Shown: piece after piece, positions 24,717-32,471 of the stretch
Layout: the number at the start of each line of letters is the position of its first letter
How positions within the stretch are numbered: the first letter of the stretch is position 1
NCBI GenBank assembly: GCA_013289015.1
Contig: JABDAV010000018.1
Location: 1 to 44,591, forward strand
Direction: 5' to 3'
Length of the DNA stretch: 44,591 nucleotides
DNA from: Bacteroidota bacterium
GTDB taxonomy: Bacteria; Bacteroidota; Bacteroidia; Chitinophagales; Chitinophagaceae
Translations under genes and position numbers: made by a program
The notes under the pieces: model-generated
Told to the model about the DNA's origin: nothing
Database searches by the model: none
What the model saw: the letters and a program-made list of their open reading frames with translations, nothing else

Positions 24717-25859
24717 ATGAAATATTGTGTTACGATAGTATTTGCAGGGCTGGTATTTGCTGCCTGTAAGAGTACCGGTTCCGGGGAGTTTACAGTGAGT
24801 GGCGTAATAAAGAATGCTCCATCAGACAGCGTTTATCTTGAACAACTTTCTTATGATTCACCTGATACAAAAAAATTAGATTCAGGTAAATTAGGTTCAG
24901 ATGGAAGTTATAAGCTGAAGGGCAGTTCGTTACAACAAAATTTATTTGTAGTAAGTTTTAAAGACAATCCTGCTGTTATTGCAATAAATGATGGTGATAA
25001 TATTAAAATAAATTTTGACCCGACTGGTCTTCATTATCCTGACGTAAGCGGCTCAACAGCAACATCAGAATTGTATGCATTCATTAAAAGTTACCTGGGC
25101 AAAGATTCAGTATTATCGAAAACATATAATCAGCTTGACACATTGAGCGAGGAAACAGCAAAAGATACAAGCTATGTTAACCAGATCAAGTTATTATATA
25201 CAAAACAATTGAGTGACCTGAGGAATGTAGTGGTTAGTTTTATAAACAATTCAAAAAACCCCGCAGCAATTTGTTTTGTTTTAGATAAAGCCAAAGGATT
25301 GATCGCACCGGATGAGTTAGCTTCATTGGCTACCAATGTCTCCAAACGCTTTCCCAATCATACCGGCATCACAGCTTTTGCAACTGCGCTCAACAAACCA
25401 CAGCAACAACCGGATGCTGCATCATCTTCTAATAATTATGCTTTATTAAACCAGGAAGCGCCTGATCTTACAATGACATCACCTGATGGAAAACAAATAA
25501 GCATAAGCAGTTTCAGAGGTAAATATTTATTGGTTGATTTTTGGGCAAGCTGGTGTGGGCCATGCCGTGCCGAAAATCCAAATGTAGTAACTGCATACAA
25601 TAAGTTTAAAGACAAAAATTTTACTATCCTTGGTGTTTCGCTTGATAATGATAAGCAAGCCTGGATGGATGCTATTCAAAAAGATAACCTTACATGGAAT
25701 CACATGAGCGACCTTAAACAAGGGGAAAGTTCAGCAGCAAGTGTTTATCAATTTGATGGAATTCCCTTTAATGTACTTATCGATCCCCAGGGAAAAATTA
25801 TTGCAGCCGGTTTAAGAGGTGATGCGCTTGAACAAAAATTGTCCGAGGTACTTCAATAA
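24717..25859 (+). CDS. TlpA/ResA-like thioredoxin-fold lipoprotein with DUF4369-type N-terminus
   Basis: A 380-residue lipoprotein (signal MKYCVTIVFAGLVFAAC). Residues about 25-230 resemble the DUF4369-type domain common in Bacteroidetes (FTVSGVIKNAPSDSVYLEQL, KKLDSGKLGSDGSYKLKG). The C-terminal thioredoxin-like domain has QEAPDLTMTSPDGKQISISSF and the active site FWASWCGPCRAENP, with cysteines at about 280 and 283. GIPFNVLIDPQGKIIAAGLRG supplies the cis-proline segment. Likely role: periplasmic thiol-disulfide exchange or cytochrome maturation. It starts 7 bp after gatB, so it is probably co-transcribed. Confidence 0.92.
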   Translation: MKYCVTIVFAGLVFAACKSTGSGEFTVSGVIKNAPSDSVYLEQLSYDSPDTKKLDSGKLGSDGSYKLKGSSLQQNLFVVSFKDNPAVIAINDGDNIKINFDPTGLHYPDVSGSTATSELYAFIKSYLGKDSVLSKTYNQLDTLSEETAKDTSYVNQIKLLYTKQLSDLRNVVVSFINNSKNPAAICFVLDKAKGLIAPDELASLATNVSKRFPNHTGITAFATALNKPQQQPDAASSSNNYALLNQEAPDLTMTSPDGKQISISSFRGKYLLVDFWASWCGPCRAENPNVVTAYNKFKDKNFTILGVSLDNDKQAWMDAIQKDNLTWNHMSDLKQGESSAASVYQFDGIPFNVLIDPQGKIIAAGLRGDALEQKLSEVLQ

Positions 25860-25888
25860 ACAATTATCGTTTTACTAACAGCAAAGAC

Positions 25889-25919
25889 TTTGAGGGAAAA
25901 TTTACATGCACTTACTTTG
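25889..25919 (+). promoter_or_regulatory. Bacteroidetes-type promoter for the membrane protein/regulator operon
   Basis: TTTG at 25889-25892, a 19-bp spacer, then TTACTTTG at 25912-25919. The latter is one mismatch from the TAnnTTTG -7 element of Bacteroidetes. The gene starts about 18 bp downstream. Confidence 0.55.
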
Positions 25920-25930
25920 CATTTCAAAGT
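25914..25930. promoter_or_regulatory. Candidate operator ACTTTG-N5-CAAAGT (site 1)
   Basis: A perfect inverted repeat ACTTTG-CATTT-CAAAGT that overlaps the -7 element and ends 7 bp before the membrane-protein ATG. The same arms with the same spacer length recur at 26910-26926, just after the regulator gene. This arrangement suggests autoregulation by the winged-helix protein encoded in the operon. Confidence 0.6.
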
Positions 25931-25936
25931 GCTTTT

Positions 25937-26584
25937 ATGAACGATCCCGAAAAGTTATCCAGCGAGCTTCATGATATAAAAGAGATGATGGAGCGAAGCA
26001 GCCGTTTTTTAAGCCTGAGCGGGTTAAGCGGTGTTTGCGCAGGCATTTGCGCATTGATCGCAACATGGCTTTCAGCCGGAGTGATTGAAAAAAATAAAGA
26101 CGCAGTCCGCAATTTAAAAGTTTCTATCGCAGATGCAGATTCTATTATTTATGGCGATTTTCTTAACAGCCGTCTTTTTCAAATAGCGCTTATAACCTTT
26201 ATTGCTGCAATAATATTTGCTTTTATTTTTACTTACAGGCGTAGCAAAATAACCGGGGTTCCTATTTGGGGCGTTACTGCAAAACGAATGGTTATCAGCA
26301 TTGCTGTTCCCGTTTTGGCTGGTGGCATTTTTTTATTGGCACTAATAAAAAATGGCGTGTTTGGTTTTATTGCTCCCGGGTGTTTAATATTTTATGGGCT
26401 GGGTGTTTTAAATGCGAGCAAGTACACGCTTCCTGAAACAAGTTACCTGGGTTATTGTGAGATTTTGTTGGGATTGATCAACCTGATGTTCCTTGGAGAA
26501 GGCTTATATTTCTGGGCGGCAGGCTTTGGATTGCTGCATATTTTTTACGGGTCATATATGTGGTGGAAATATGAAAGAAACTGA
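25937..26584 (+). CDS. Membrane protein paired with a winged-helix regulator
   Basis: A 215-residue predicted integral membrane protein. A short soluble N-terminus with ELHDIKEMMERSSRFLSLSGL leads to hydrophobic segments at about 28-50, 75-95, 112-135, 137-160 and 170-210. I do not recognise a named family. Genes of this type are often followed in Bacteroidetes by a small winged-helix regulator, as here with an 8-bp gap. The preceding promoter overlaps an inverted repeat that may be that regulator's binding site. Function unknown; a sensing or stress role is only a guess from context. Confidence 0.8.
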   Translation: MNDPEKLSSELHDIKEMMERSSRFLSLSGLSGVCAGICALIATWLSAGVIEKNKDAVRNLKVSIADADSIIYGDFLNSRLFQIALITFIAAIIFAFIFTYRRSKITGVPIWGVTAKRMVISIAVPVLAGGIFLLALIKNGVFGFIAPGCLIFYGLGVLNASKYTLPETSYLGYCEILLGLINLMFLGEGLYFWAAGFGLLHIFYGSYMWWKYERN

Positions 26585-26592
26585 GCAACGTA

Positions 26593-26892
26593 ATGAAGAA
26601 TCCTATAGAAAATTTAAATAAAACATTTGATAGCCGCATTCGTTTGGGAATAATGAGTGCGCTCATGGTAAATGCTGCTATAAATTTTAATGATTTGAAA
26701 ATACTGATAAATGTTACCGATGGAAATCTTGCCAGCCATATTAAAGCGCTGGAAGAAAGTGGCTATATAAAAGTGCAGAAAGGATTTATTGGCAGAAAAA
26801 CCAACACTTTGTATTCTGCAACAAAGGCTGGCGAAAGAGCTTTTCGTTCACATCTTGACGCTTTGGAAAGTATGATAAAGAATATGAGTTAA
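26593..26892 (+). CDS. Winged-helix transcriptional regulator (HTH_34 / MarR-ArsR-like)
   Basis: A 99-residue single-domain winged helix. RIRLGIMSALMVNAAINFNDLKILINVTDGNLASHIKALEESGYIKVQKGF gives the helix-turn-helix with recognition helix at NLASHIKALE, and RKTNTLYSATKAGERAFRSHLDALESM gives wing and C-terminal helix. It matches the HTH_34 type (PF13601), small dimeric regulators. It sits 8 bp behind the membrane protein gene. Two identical-arm inverted repeats, one in the operon promoter and one 17 bp after its own stop, are good candidates for its operators. Confidence 0.9.
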   Translation: MKNPIENLNKTFDSRIRLGIMSALMVNAAINFNDLKILINVTDGNLASHIKALEESGYIKVQKGFIGRKTNTLYSATKAGERAFRSHLDALESMIKNMS

Positions 26893-26909
26893 AAATTTTT
26901 TGTTAATAA

Positions 26910-26926
26910 ACTTTGAAACTCAAAGT
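26910..26926. promoter_or_regulatory. Candidate operator ACTTTG-N5-CAAAGT (site 2)
   Basis: A perfect inverted repeat ACTTTG-AAACT-CAAAGT, with the same arms and 5-nt spacer as the site at 25914-25930. Both are followed by a one-base step and CTTTT. It may link the regulator to the downstream small ORF, dagK and DUF1361 genes. Confidence 0.55.
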
Positions 26927-27098
26927 ACTTTTTAAACATTCTGAAAAAACAATCATCATATTAATGCAAATTCTGAAAAACATATTGATCATCATGAAAA
27001 ATACAAAACTGCATTGAAAATGGCAGTCAATGCAATTCCATCTAAAAAATCGCTGGCCGAATGGATGATATCGTTAATGAATATTTAAAAAATTAAAT
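26927..27098 (+). other. Gap after the second operator; possible decayed small gene
   Basis: An open stretch from the region of 26948 to 27088 translates as ...NANSEKHIDHHEKYKTALKM and continues to SLAEWMISLMNI, which has a protein-like composition but no ATG near its start. An overlapping frame has an ATG near 26963 but stops after 17 codons. This could be the remnant of a frameshifted short gene or chance. No clear RNA structure was seen. Confidence 0.25.
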
Positions 27099-27257
27099 AT
27101 GATACGCTTAAAAATTTTATTACACTCCCTGCTCTCTTTACCTGCTGTACAAGATATGCAAACACATTATATAATAGCTCTGTGCATGCTTAGCTACTTT
27201 GGATTATTGTTTTTTGTGTTAAAAACATTCAGGTATAACAGGAGCGATATTGATTAA
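27099..27257 (+). CDS. Small single-span membrane protein ORF upstream of dagK
   Basis: A 52-codon ORF, MIRLKILLHSLL...FRYNRSDID, with one strongly hydrophobic segment at about residues 23-43 (THYIIALCMLSYFGLLFFVL) followed by basic residues. It ends 9 bp before the dagK ATG, a spacing typical of operon genes. No family recognised. The composition suggests a short membrane peptide, but conservation cannot be judged from one sequence. Confidence 0.4.
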   Translation: MIRLKILLHSLLSLPAVQDMQTHYIIALCMLSYFGLLFFVLKTFRYNRSDID

Positions 27258-27266
27258 TCTATCATT

Positions 27267-27653
27267 ATGATTCAAAACACTTCAGCTACAGTTTACAGGC
27301 AAACTTTAAATAAAACATTCAGTACGGCTTTCAATGGCATCAGGTATTTTTTTAAAACAGAGCGTAACGGGAAAATACAGGCCGGTGTTTCGTTAATAAC
27401 GATTTTCTCCGGCTTGTATTTAAAATTAAATGCTATTGAATGGATAGTTATAGTGCTTTGTATAGGATCTGTATTAGCACTGGAAATGATCAATACAGCT
27501 CTTGAGCATTTATGTAACCTGGTTCATAAAGATTATCATCCATCAATAAAAATCATAAAAGATGTGGCTGCCGGTGCTGTTTTAATTTTCTCTGTTATAA
27601 GTGTTGTGTCCGGGCTTATCATTTTTCTGCCTAAATTATTTGTGTTGTTATGA
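27267..27653 (+). CDS. Diacylglycerol/undecaprenol kinase family membrane protein
   Basis: A 128-residue DagK-type protein (PF01219). Diagnostic sequence: SVLALEMINTALEHLCNLVHKDYHPSIKIIKDVAAGAVLIFSV, holding the conserved E-x-x-N-T-A-x-E and KD-x-AAGAV residues of the active site. Three membrane helices are predicted. In this group the enzyme may phosphorylate diacylglycerol or undecaprenol; sequence alone does not decide. Its TGA overlaps the ATG of the next gene (ATGA), implying coupled translation with DUF1361. Confidence 0.92.
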   Translation: MIQNTSATVYRQTLNKTFSTAFNGIRYFFKTERNGKIQAGVSLITIFSGLYLKLNAIEWIVIVLCIGSVLALEMINTALEHLCNLVHKDYHPSIKIIKDVAAGAVLIFSVISVVSGLIIFLPKLFVLL

Positions 27654-28309
27654 AACTGAAAAAAATAAACGATATACAAAAACTCGTTTCAATCTCTTTG
27701 GGATTTACCCTTGCATTACTCGCGGCGCGCGGTTTATATACAGGAACGCTAACTTATTTCTTCTATCCCTGGAATTTATTTCTTGGTGTACTTCCTGTAT
27801 TCTTCAGCGGATTATTATTGGAAGAAAAGAGATTCAATTATAAAAGCATTTTATTATTGGGTTTATGGCTGCTATTTTTACCCAATGCGCCATACCTGTT
27901 AACTGATATTTTTCATTTTAAAGAAAGGCCGCCTGTACCTATGTGGTTTGATCTTATGCTCGTGGTTTCCGGGGCATGGAATGGTATTTTGTTTTGCATG
28001 ATCTCATTATTCAGGGTAGAAAAATTTTTAAAAACCAGGGTTAATTCAAGATTTGTAAATGTGCTCATGTTCCTGCTGTTAATTCCCTGCGGATATGGAA
28101 TTTACATTGGCCGTTATTTGCGCTACAATAGCTGGGATGTTGTTACCAATCCCGAAGGTCTAATAAAAACATCAACACATCATATACACCATCCTGTTCA
28201 AAGTCTTAATGTATGGATGTTCACTTTTGTTTTTGCCACTTTCCTGGGCATTATCTATTTCACCATAAAAAAACTGCCCCGTTTGTTGCACACAACGAGG
28301 CAGTTCTAA
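27650..28309 (+). CDS. DUF1361 family membrane protein
   Basis: A 219-residue membrane protein resembling DUF1361 (PF07099): FFYPWNLFLGVLPVFFSGLL, LLGLWLLFLPNAPYLLTDIFHF, MWFDLMLVVSGAWNGILFCM and YGIYIGRYLRYNSWDVVTNP. About six to seven hydrophobic segments. Function unknown. The start overlaps the dagK stop by four bases. The final codons (KKLPRLLHTTRQF) also carry a hairpin that looks like the terminator of the convergent minus-strand gene. Confidence 0.87.
   Translation: MKLKKINDIQKLVSISLGFTLALLAARGLYTGTLTYFFYPWNLFLGVLPVFFSGLLLEEKRFNYKSILLLGLWLLFLPNAPYLLTDIFHFKERPPVPMWFDLMLVVSGAWNGILFCMISLFRVEKFLKTRVNSRFVNVLMFLLLIPCGYGIYIGRYLRYNSWDVVTNPEGLIKTSTHHIHHPVQSLNVWMFTFVFATFLGIIYFTIKKLPRLLHTTRQF
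28267..28305 (-). terminator. Intrinsic terminator embedded in the 3' end of the DUF1361 gene
   Basis: On the minus strand, arms AACTGCC and GGCAGTT (28272-28278 and 28299-28305) enclose an inner GTTG/CAAC stem and are followed by seven T. It lies 18 bp beyond the stop of the large minus-strand gene, but inside the coding end of the convergent DUF1361 gene. It is therefore both protein-coding (plus) and terminator (minus). Confidence 0.7.
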
Positions 28310-28322
28310 AAACATACTGCAA

Positions 28323-31300
28323 CTAAAAATCAAAGCCCATAGAGAAATAAAAAATAGCCGGGCCTCTGAAAATTCCTTTCATTTGCCACCCAATGTCTGC
28401 CTTTAAGAAATATCCCAACAAGGTACTTCTTGCCCCAAAACCATAACCTCCGGCCAAAGGTCCGATGCCACCGGCACGAACCAATACGGTAAGCGGGCTT
28501 TGACCAATAGAGGGGTCATCAGCGCCTTGATAAATTATAGAAGGACGTTTTATATTACTCAATGGTCCGGTCCATGCAGTGCCCAGATCAAAAAATTGTA
28601 TCAATTGAAAATTACGCACGAAAGCGCTATTGATGGGGCTGCTGAAAAGCGTTGTAAAAACAGGGAGCCTTAGCTCACTGTTTATAACAAGATTATTGCT
28701 TCCGTTTGCCGCATTTTGATCGAAACCTCTCAGGTTTAGCGCCAGCGTTTGAAATGCGTAGTTCACAGCAGGATCAGCGGTATTTATCTGGTTAAATTTT
28801 GGTATCAGCCATCCGTCTTCACCACCGAGATAATAGATAAGCCGTGCATCGCCAAAAGAGAAATCGCCCGAAGCCCGTACAGCCCATATAAAATTGCGGT
28901 AGATCTTCAAATAATTGCGCGCATCAAAACCGATATTGGTTATCATTTTTGAATTGCCTGTATTACCTCCATTAAAAGGAAGGAACAATTCTGTGTAAAC
29001 CTTCCATCTTAACCCATTCCAGATATTTTCCGCGGGATTTATGGTGTTGTCATATACATATTCGAGTCTTGATATTACTGTATTCGAAACGGAATCTTTC
29101 ATTTTTAATGCATCAGGATAGCCATAGCTTCCAAGATATAAAGGGCGTAAAACACCTATATCTTTTCTTAACGACACCGTTAACTGAAGCCGTTTTGTTT
29201 CATCAAAAGGATAAGCAGCATTGCCCTGGTATATATTAGTAATAACTACATTGTCTACACCGGCCAGGTCTATACTTCCTGAAGAATCAAAGCCATGAAA
29301 AAACCCAGGGTAATTTGTAACATTACTTCTATAATAAGTTAAACCCCAATCAACGCGTTTACGATAGTTTTGAAACGATACAAACACATCTTTGTCGGTG
29401 AGTGAAGTACCTAATCTAAATCCGCCTATAAGCTTTACGTCATCCATAATATCACTTACGCCAACCCTGAATGTAAAACTGATCGGATCTTCGTTGCTCA
29501 GATAAATAGGGCCTGATTGGCTATACCCGCCAAAAGGTTGGTATTGGTTTACCAGGATATTATTGGTAACGCCTGCCAGCACATAATCCGCTTCAAACTT
29601 TAATTTGTAATCGAATAATTTGGACTTGCTTACATAATCAATATGCGGCGGTATCTCCGGCGCCGGGGGAGCATTTATAGCCGAAGTAGTGTCAACACCG
29701 GAAGATGTTGAATCTTTTTTCTCATCAAATTCATTTTGGAACTGGCTGTTATTTTCAGGCTGACTTTCTTCCTGCACCTCTATATTTTTTCCGCTTTCCA
29801 GTTTCTCCTGTGTTATCATGCGGCGAACGTAATCAGTAGGCCTTGCATTTACATTTCTTTTGCGTAAGGTGGCAGAATCAACCCGCAGCTTGTATAAAAA
29901 TTTATAATCGCCCTCACGCCGTACTTCGCTTACCTGTTCGTTATTTCCGGCAACCCTTGTTTCCAGTAAACTGCTTTGATAATTTGTTATAGGAAATGTG
30001 TACGTACTATCCTGATAAATTTTAAAATAGCTTATACTATCGGGCTCAGGTTTTTGCCATGCACGCAAGGTTGAATCCATTTCTTTTGGGTCGGGATTGC
30101 GCAGTACATCATCTCCAATGTAATACAGCGTATCCAAACCGCCGGTTTGCGTTGAAAAGAATCCTGCCCAGCGATTATTGATACCATTCTCATTACTCAC
30201 AAACGTAAAATGATTCTGATTGTATTGCATGGGATAACGGGCATCGCCATACTTCATGTTTGTTAACTGTGTTATTTGCCTGAACTCACTGTTATTATTA
30301 ATATCTGCAAGAAATATATTGAAATGATTGCGGCTTGGTAAAACAGTATCAGCATTGGATGCGTTTATGCCTGGCCTGTTGGATGCGAAAATAATTCCGA
30401 GCCTTCCCGGAAAAGAAACGAACGCAGGATCCAGATCATCATACACATCATTTGTTACCTGTTTTATTTTTTCATTGTCAACCCTGTAAGTAAAAATATC
30501 GCTATGGCCGTTTTTCACTGCGCTCAACAACAAGGTATTTGCATCGAAAATAAAACCTGCATCCAGTATCTGGTCGAAACCCTGTATCTCCTGTTTAAAG
30601 CGTTTGATGTTGGCAATAACATCATATATAAACATGTAGGTCTTTCCTTCTTTTGTATAAATACACAACAGCCTTGAGCCTTTTCCATCCCAGGCAAGAA
30701 TGGGCATATTCGGATTCATGTCACCTTCAATGGTGCGTACGCCAAAATCGAGCAATGTTGTTTCATCCAGAGCATTATCAAAATACTTAACCTTGTATTT
30801 GCCTTTGGTAAACTGAACCACTGCATAAGAATTATTTTTTGGATTAGGATTGGCTGCAAAATGATAGAAATCACTTCTTGAAACATCTTCTACCACCGAT
30901 AATTTTCCACGCGGTGCATTGCGGCGTTGTTTAATATCTTCAACATAACGCTCCTGTTCATCGTTCATAAAATCGGCCAATACATACTTGAATTTTTTCT
31001 TGCATATCCTTTCTGACGCAGCATTCAGGCTTTTATACAACCTTGCCAGGTACAAAAAATACGTAACATTCTGCGGTTGATATTTTCGTGCTATGTAATA
31101 CCAGAATGCCTGCCCCGCAAGCAGAGGTTTATCAAAAGCAAACTGGTAAAAATTATTATAATCCCCGCCCAATATCACATTTTTGAGCGCATCGTCATCA
31201 TCAATACTCCATTTTTTTGCTACATATTCTATATATCCATCCGTAAGCCATTGAGGAAGATCAAGTAAAGCCTGGTTGCTGGCAAATTCGCCAATATCAT

Positions 31301-31775
31301 CTCCAAATAAAATATTATCGGTAAGCACTTTGGCAATGCCTTCCCTGATCTTTAACCGAAAGGTGTTGTGGTTGCCATCGAAGTAGAGAGGGATCTTGTT
31401 ATTTACCAGTTTTGTCAATCCGCCTGAATTCTGCAAGTCTATTCCCAGTCCAATATTGCTTGCTTTATAATCATCATAATTATTATAAATAATAAGCGAT
31501 GTACGGCGCTGTAAAGAATAATCAATTTCAGATTCTATTGAATCAAGTTCTTCTTCTGCCAGCTGTACAGTAAATTTTGCAAGCTCCAATCCTCCTTCAT
31601 TATAATAAACATTGAAGTTTCTGCTTTGATAAAATTTCCACGCAAACTTCTTGTACTGGATACGATTTTTTCCATATTGTACCGCGTTAACCTGTGCATT
31701 AAGAAAAAAAGGCGAAAACAATAAAACTATTCCAAAAACGAATCCCGATCTTAAGCATTTATTTTGCATACCCAT
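28323..31775 (-). CDS. Large TolB-like outer-membrane protein with C-terminal beta-barrel
   Basis: An 1150-residue exported protein (signal ending SPFFLNAQ). The N-terminal 250 residues look like a peptidase-MA-type domain (FNVYYNEGGLELAKFTVQLAEEEL, LPQWLTDGYIEYVAKKW) but with no HEXXH zinc motif, so it is probably not catalytic. The middle, about 290-560, carries TolB/WD40-like blades (NSYAVVQFTKGKYKVKYFD, DLDPAFVSFPGRLGIIFASNRPG). A charged linker is followed by a C-terminal beta-barrel from about 760 to the end (GGYGFGARSTLLGYFLKADIGWQ ... FYFSMGFDF). Proteins of this layout are common in Bacteroidetes and poorly understood; an envelope function is likely. The ATG at 31775 or the one two codons later could be the start. 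Confidence 0.82.
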   Translation of the reverse strand: MGMQNKCLRSGFVFGIVLLFSPFFLNAQVNAVQYGKNRIQYKKFAWKFYQSRNFNVYYNEGGLELAKFTVQLAEEELDSIESEIDYSLQRRTSLIIYNNYDDYKASNIGLGIDLQNSGGLTKLVNNKIPLYFDGNHNTFRLKIREGIAKVLTDNILFGDDIGEFASNQALLDLPQWLTDGYIEYVAKKWSIDDDDALKNVILGGDYNNFYQFAFDKPLLAGQAFWYYIARKYQPQNVTYFLYLARLYKSLNAASERICKKKFKYVLADFMNDEQERYVEDIKQRRNAPRGKLSVVEDVSRSDFYHFAANPNPKNNSYAVVQFTKGKYKVKYFDNALDETTLLDFGVRTIEGDMNPNMPILAWDGKGSRLLCIYTKEGKTYMFIYDVIANIKRFKQEIQGFDQILDAGFIFDANTLLLSAVKNGHSDIFTYRVDNEKIKQVTNDVYDDLDPAFVSFPGRLGIIFASNRPGINASNADTVLPSRNHFNIFLADINNNSEFRQITQLTNMKYGDARYPMQYNQNHFTFVSNENGINNRWAGFFSTQTGGLDTLYYIGDDVLRNPDPKEMDSTLRAWQKPEPDSISYFKIYQDSTYTFPITNYQSSLLETRVAGNNEQVSEVRREGDYKFLYKLRVDSATLRKRNVNARPTDYVRRMITQEKLESGKNIEVQEESQPENNSQFQNEFDEKKDSTSSGVDTTSAINAPPAPEIPPHIDYVSKSKLFDYKLKFEADYVLAGVTNNILVNQYQPFGGYSQSGPIYLSNEDPISFTFRVGVSDIMDDVKLIGGFRLGTSLTDKDVFVSFQNYRKRVDWGLTYYRSNVTNYPGFFHGFDSSGSIDLAGVDNVVITNIYQGNAAYPFDETKRLQLTVSLRKDIGVLRPLYLGSYGYPDALKMKDSVSNTVISRLEYVYDNTINPAENIWNGLRWKVYTELFLPFNGGNTGNSKMITNIGFDARNYLKIYRNFIWAVRASGDFSFGDARLIYYLGGEDGWLIPKFNQINTADPAVNYAFQTLALNLRGFDQNAANGSNNLVINSELRLPVFTTLFSSPINSAFVRNFQLIQFFDLGTAWTGPLSNIKRPSIIYQGADDPSIGQSPLTVLVRAGGIGPLAGGYGFGARSTLLGYFLKADIGWQMKGIFRGPAIFYFSMGFDF

Positions 31776-31829
31776 TGTTGAGTTCTTAAAATTAGTATAA
31801 TTACATGTAAAGGAAATTCAAAAAACGAT

Positions 31830-32471
31830 ATGATAAAAGTAGAGCATTTTACATTCAATCCTTTTGAAGAGAACACGTATGTGTTGAGCAACGAAAAAGG
31901 GGATGCTGTTATTATTGATCCGGGCTGTTATTTTACTGAAGAAGAGAGAAAGCTTAAAGATTTTATAGAAAGCAACAAATTAAAGCCGGTTAAATTGTTG
32001 AACACACATTGCCATATAGATCATGTTTTCGGAAATCAATGGGTGTATAAAACATACGGGCTTGAGTTATATATGCACGAAGGGGAGAAACCTGTTTTGG
32101 AATTTGCACCTTCTACAGGAAATTTTTATGGGTTTGGTTTTAGCAATTACAATGGCGCTTTACATTTTTTAGCGGAAGGTGATGAAGTTTTTTTAGGAGA
32201 CGATATGCTGAAAGTATTATTTACTCCGGGGCATTCACCGGCAAGTATTTGTTTTTATTGCGCAGCACAAAAATTTGTGATCGGCGGAGATGTTTTGTTC
32301 AATGAAAGCATAGGCAGGTTTGATCTGCCCGGTGGCAATGAACAGATATTATACAAAAACATAAGAGAAAAACTTTATGTGCTTCCTGACGAAACGGTGG
32401 TTTATCCTGGCCATGGAAATAAAACTACTATCGGTCATGAAAAAATATATAATCCTTTTGTTTGCTTATGA
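31830..32471 (+). CDS. Metallo-beta-lactamase-fold hydrolase (glyoxalase II-like)
   Basis: A 213-residue MBL-fold protein. Metal ligands are clear: NTHCHIDHVFGN (HxHxDH), FTPGHSPASICFY (H), IGGDVLFNESIGRFDLPGG (D) and VVYPGHGNKTTIGHE (H). Cytoplasmic; the likely reaction is hydrolysis of a thioester such as a glyoxalase II substrate or a related compound, but the substrate is not shown. It ends overlapping the convergent helical-repeat gene by six bases. Confidence 0.92.
   Translation: MIKVEHFTFNPFEENTYVLSNEKGDAVIIDPGCYFTEEERKLKDFIESNKLKPVKLLNTHCHIDHVFGNQWVYKTYGLELYMHEGEKPVLEFAPSTGNFYGFGFSNYNGALHFLAEGDEVFLGDDMLKVLFTPGHSPASICFYCAAQKFVIGGDVLFNESIGRFDLPGGNEQILYKNIREKLYVLPDETVVYPGHGNKTTIGHEKIYNPFVCL

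Noticed and set aside
26948-27088. A real gene in the gap after the winged-helix regulator
   Set aside because: Composition is protein-like, but there is no start codon near the 5' end and the ATG nearby is in another frame. It is listed only as a possible remnant.
28323-31775. Active zinc peptidase at the N-terminus of the TolB-like protein
   Set aside because: The peptidase-MA-like region reads LPQWLTDGYIEYVAKK, without HEXXH, so catalysis is not supported.
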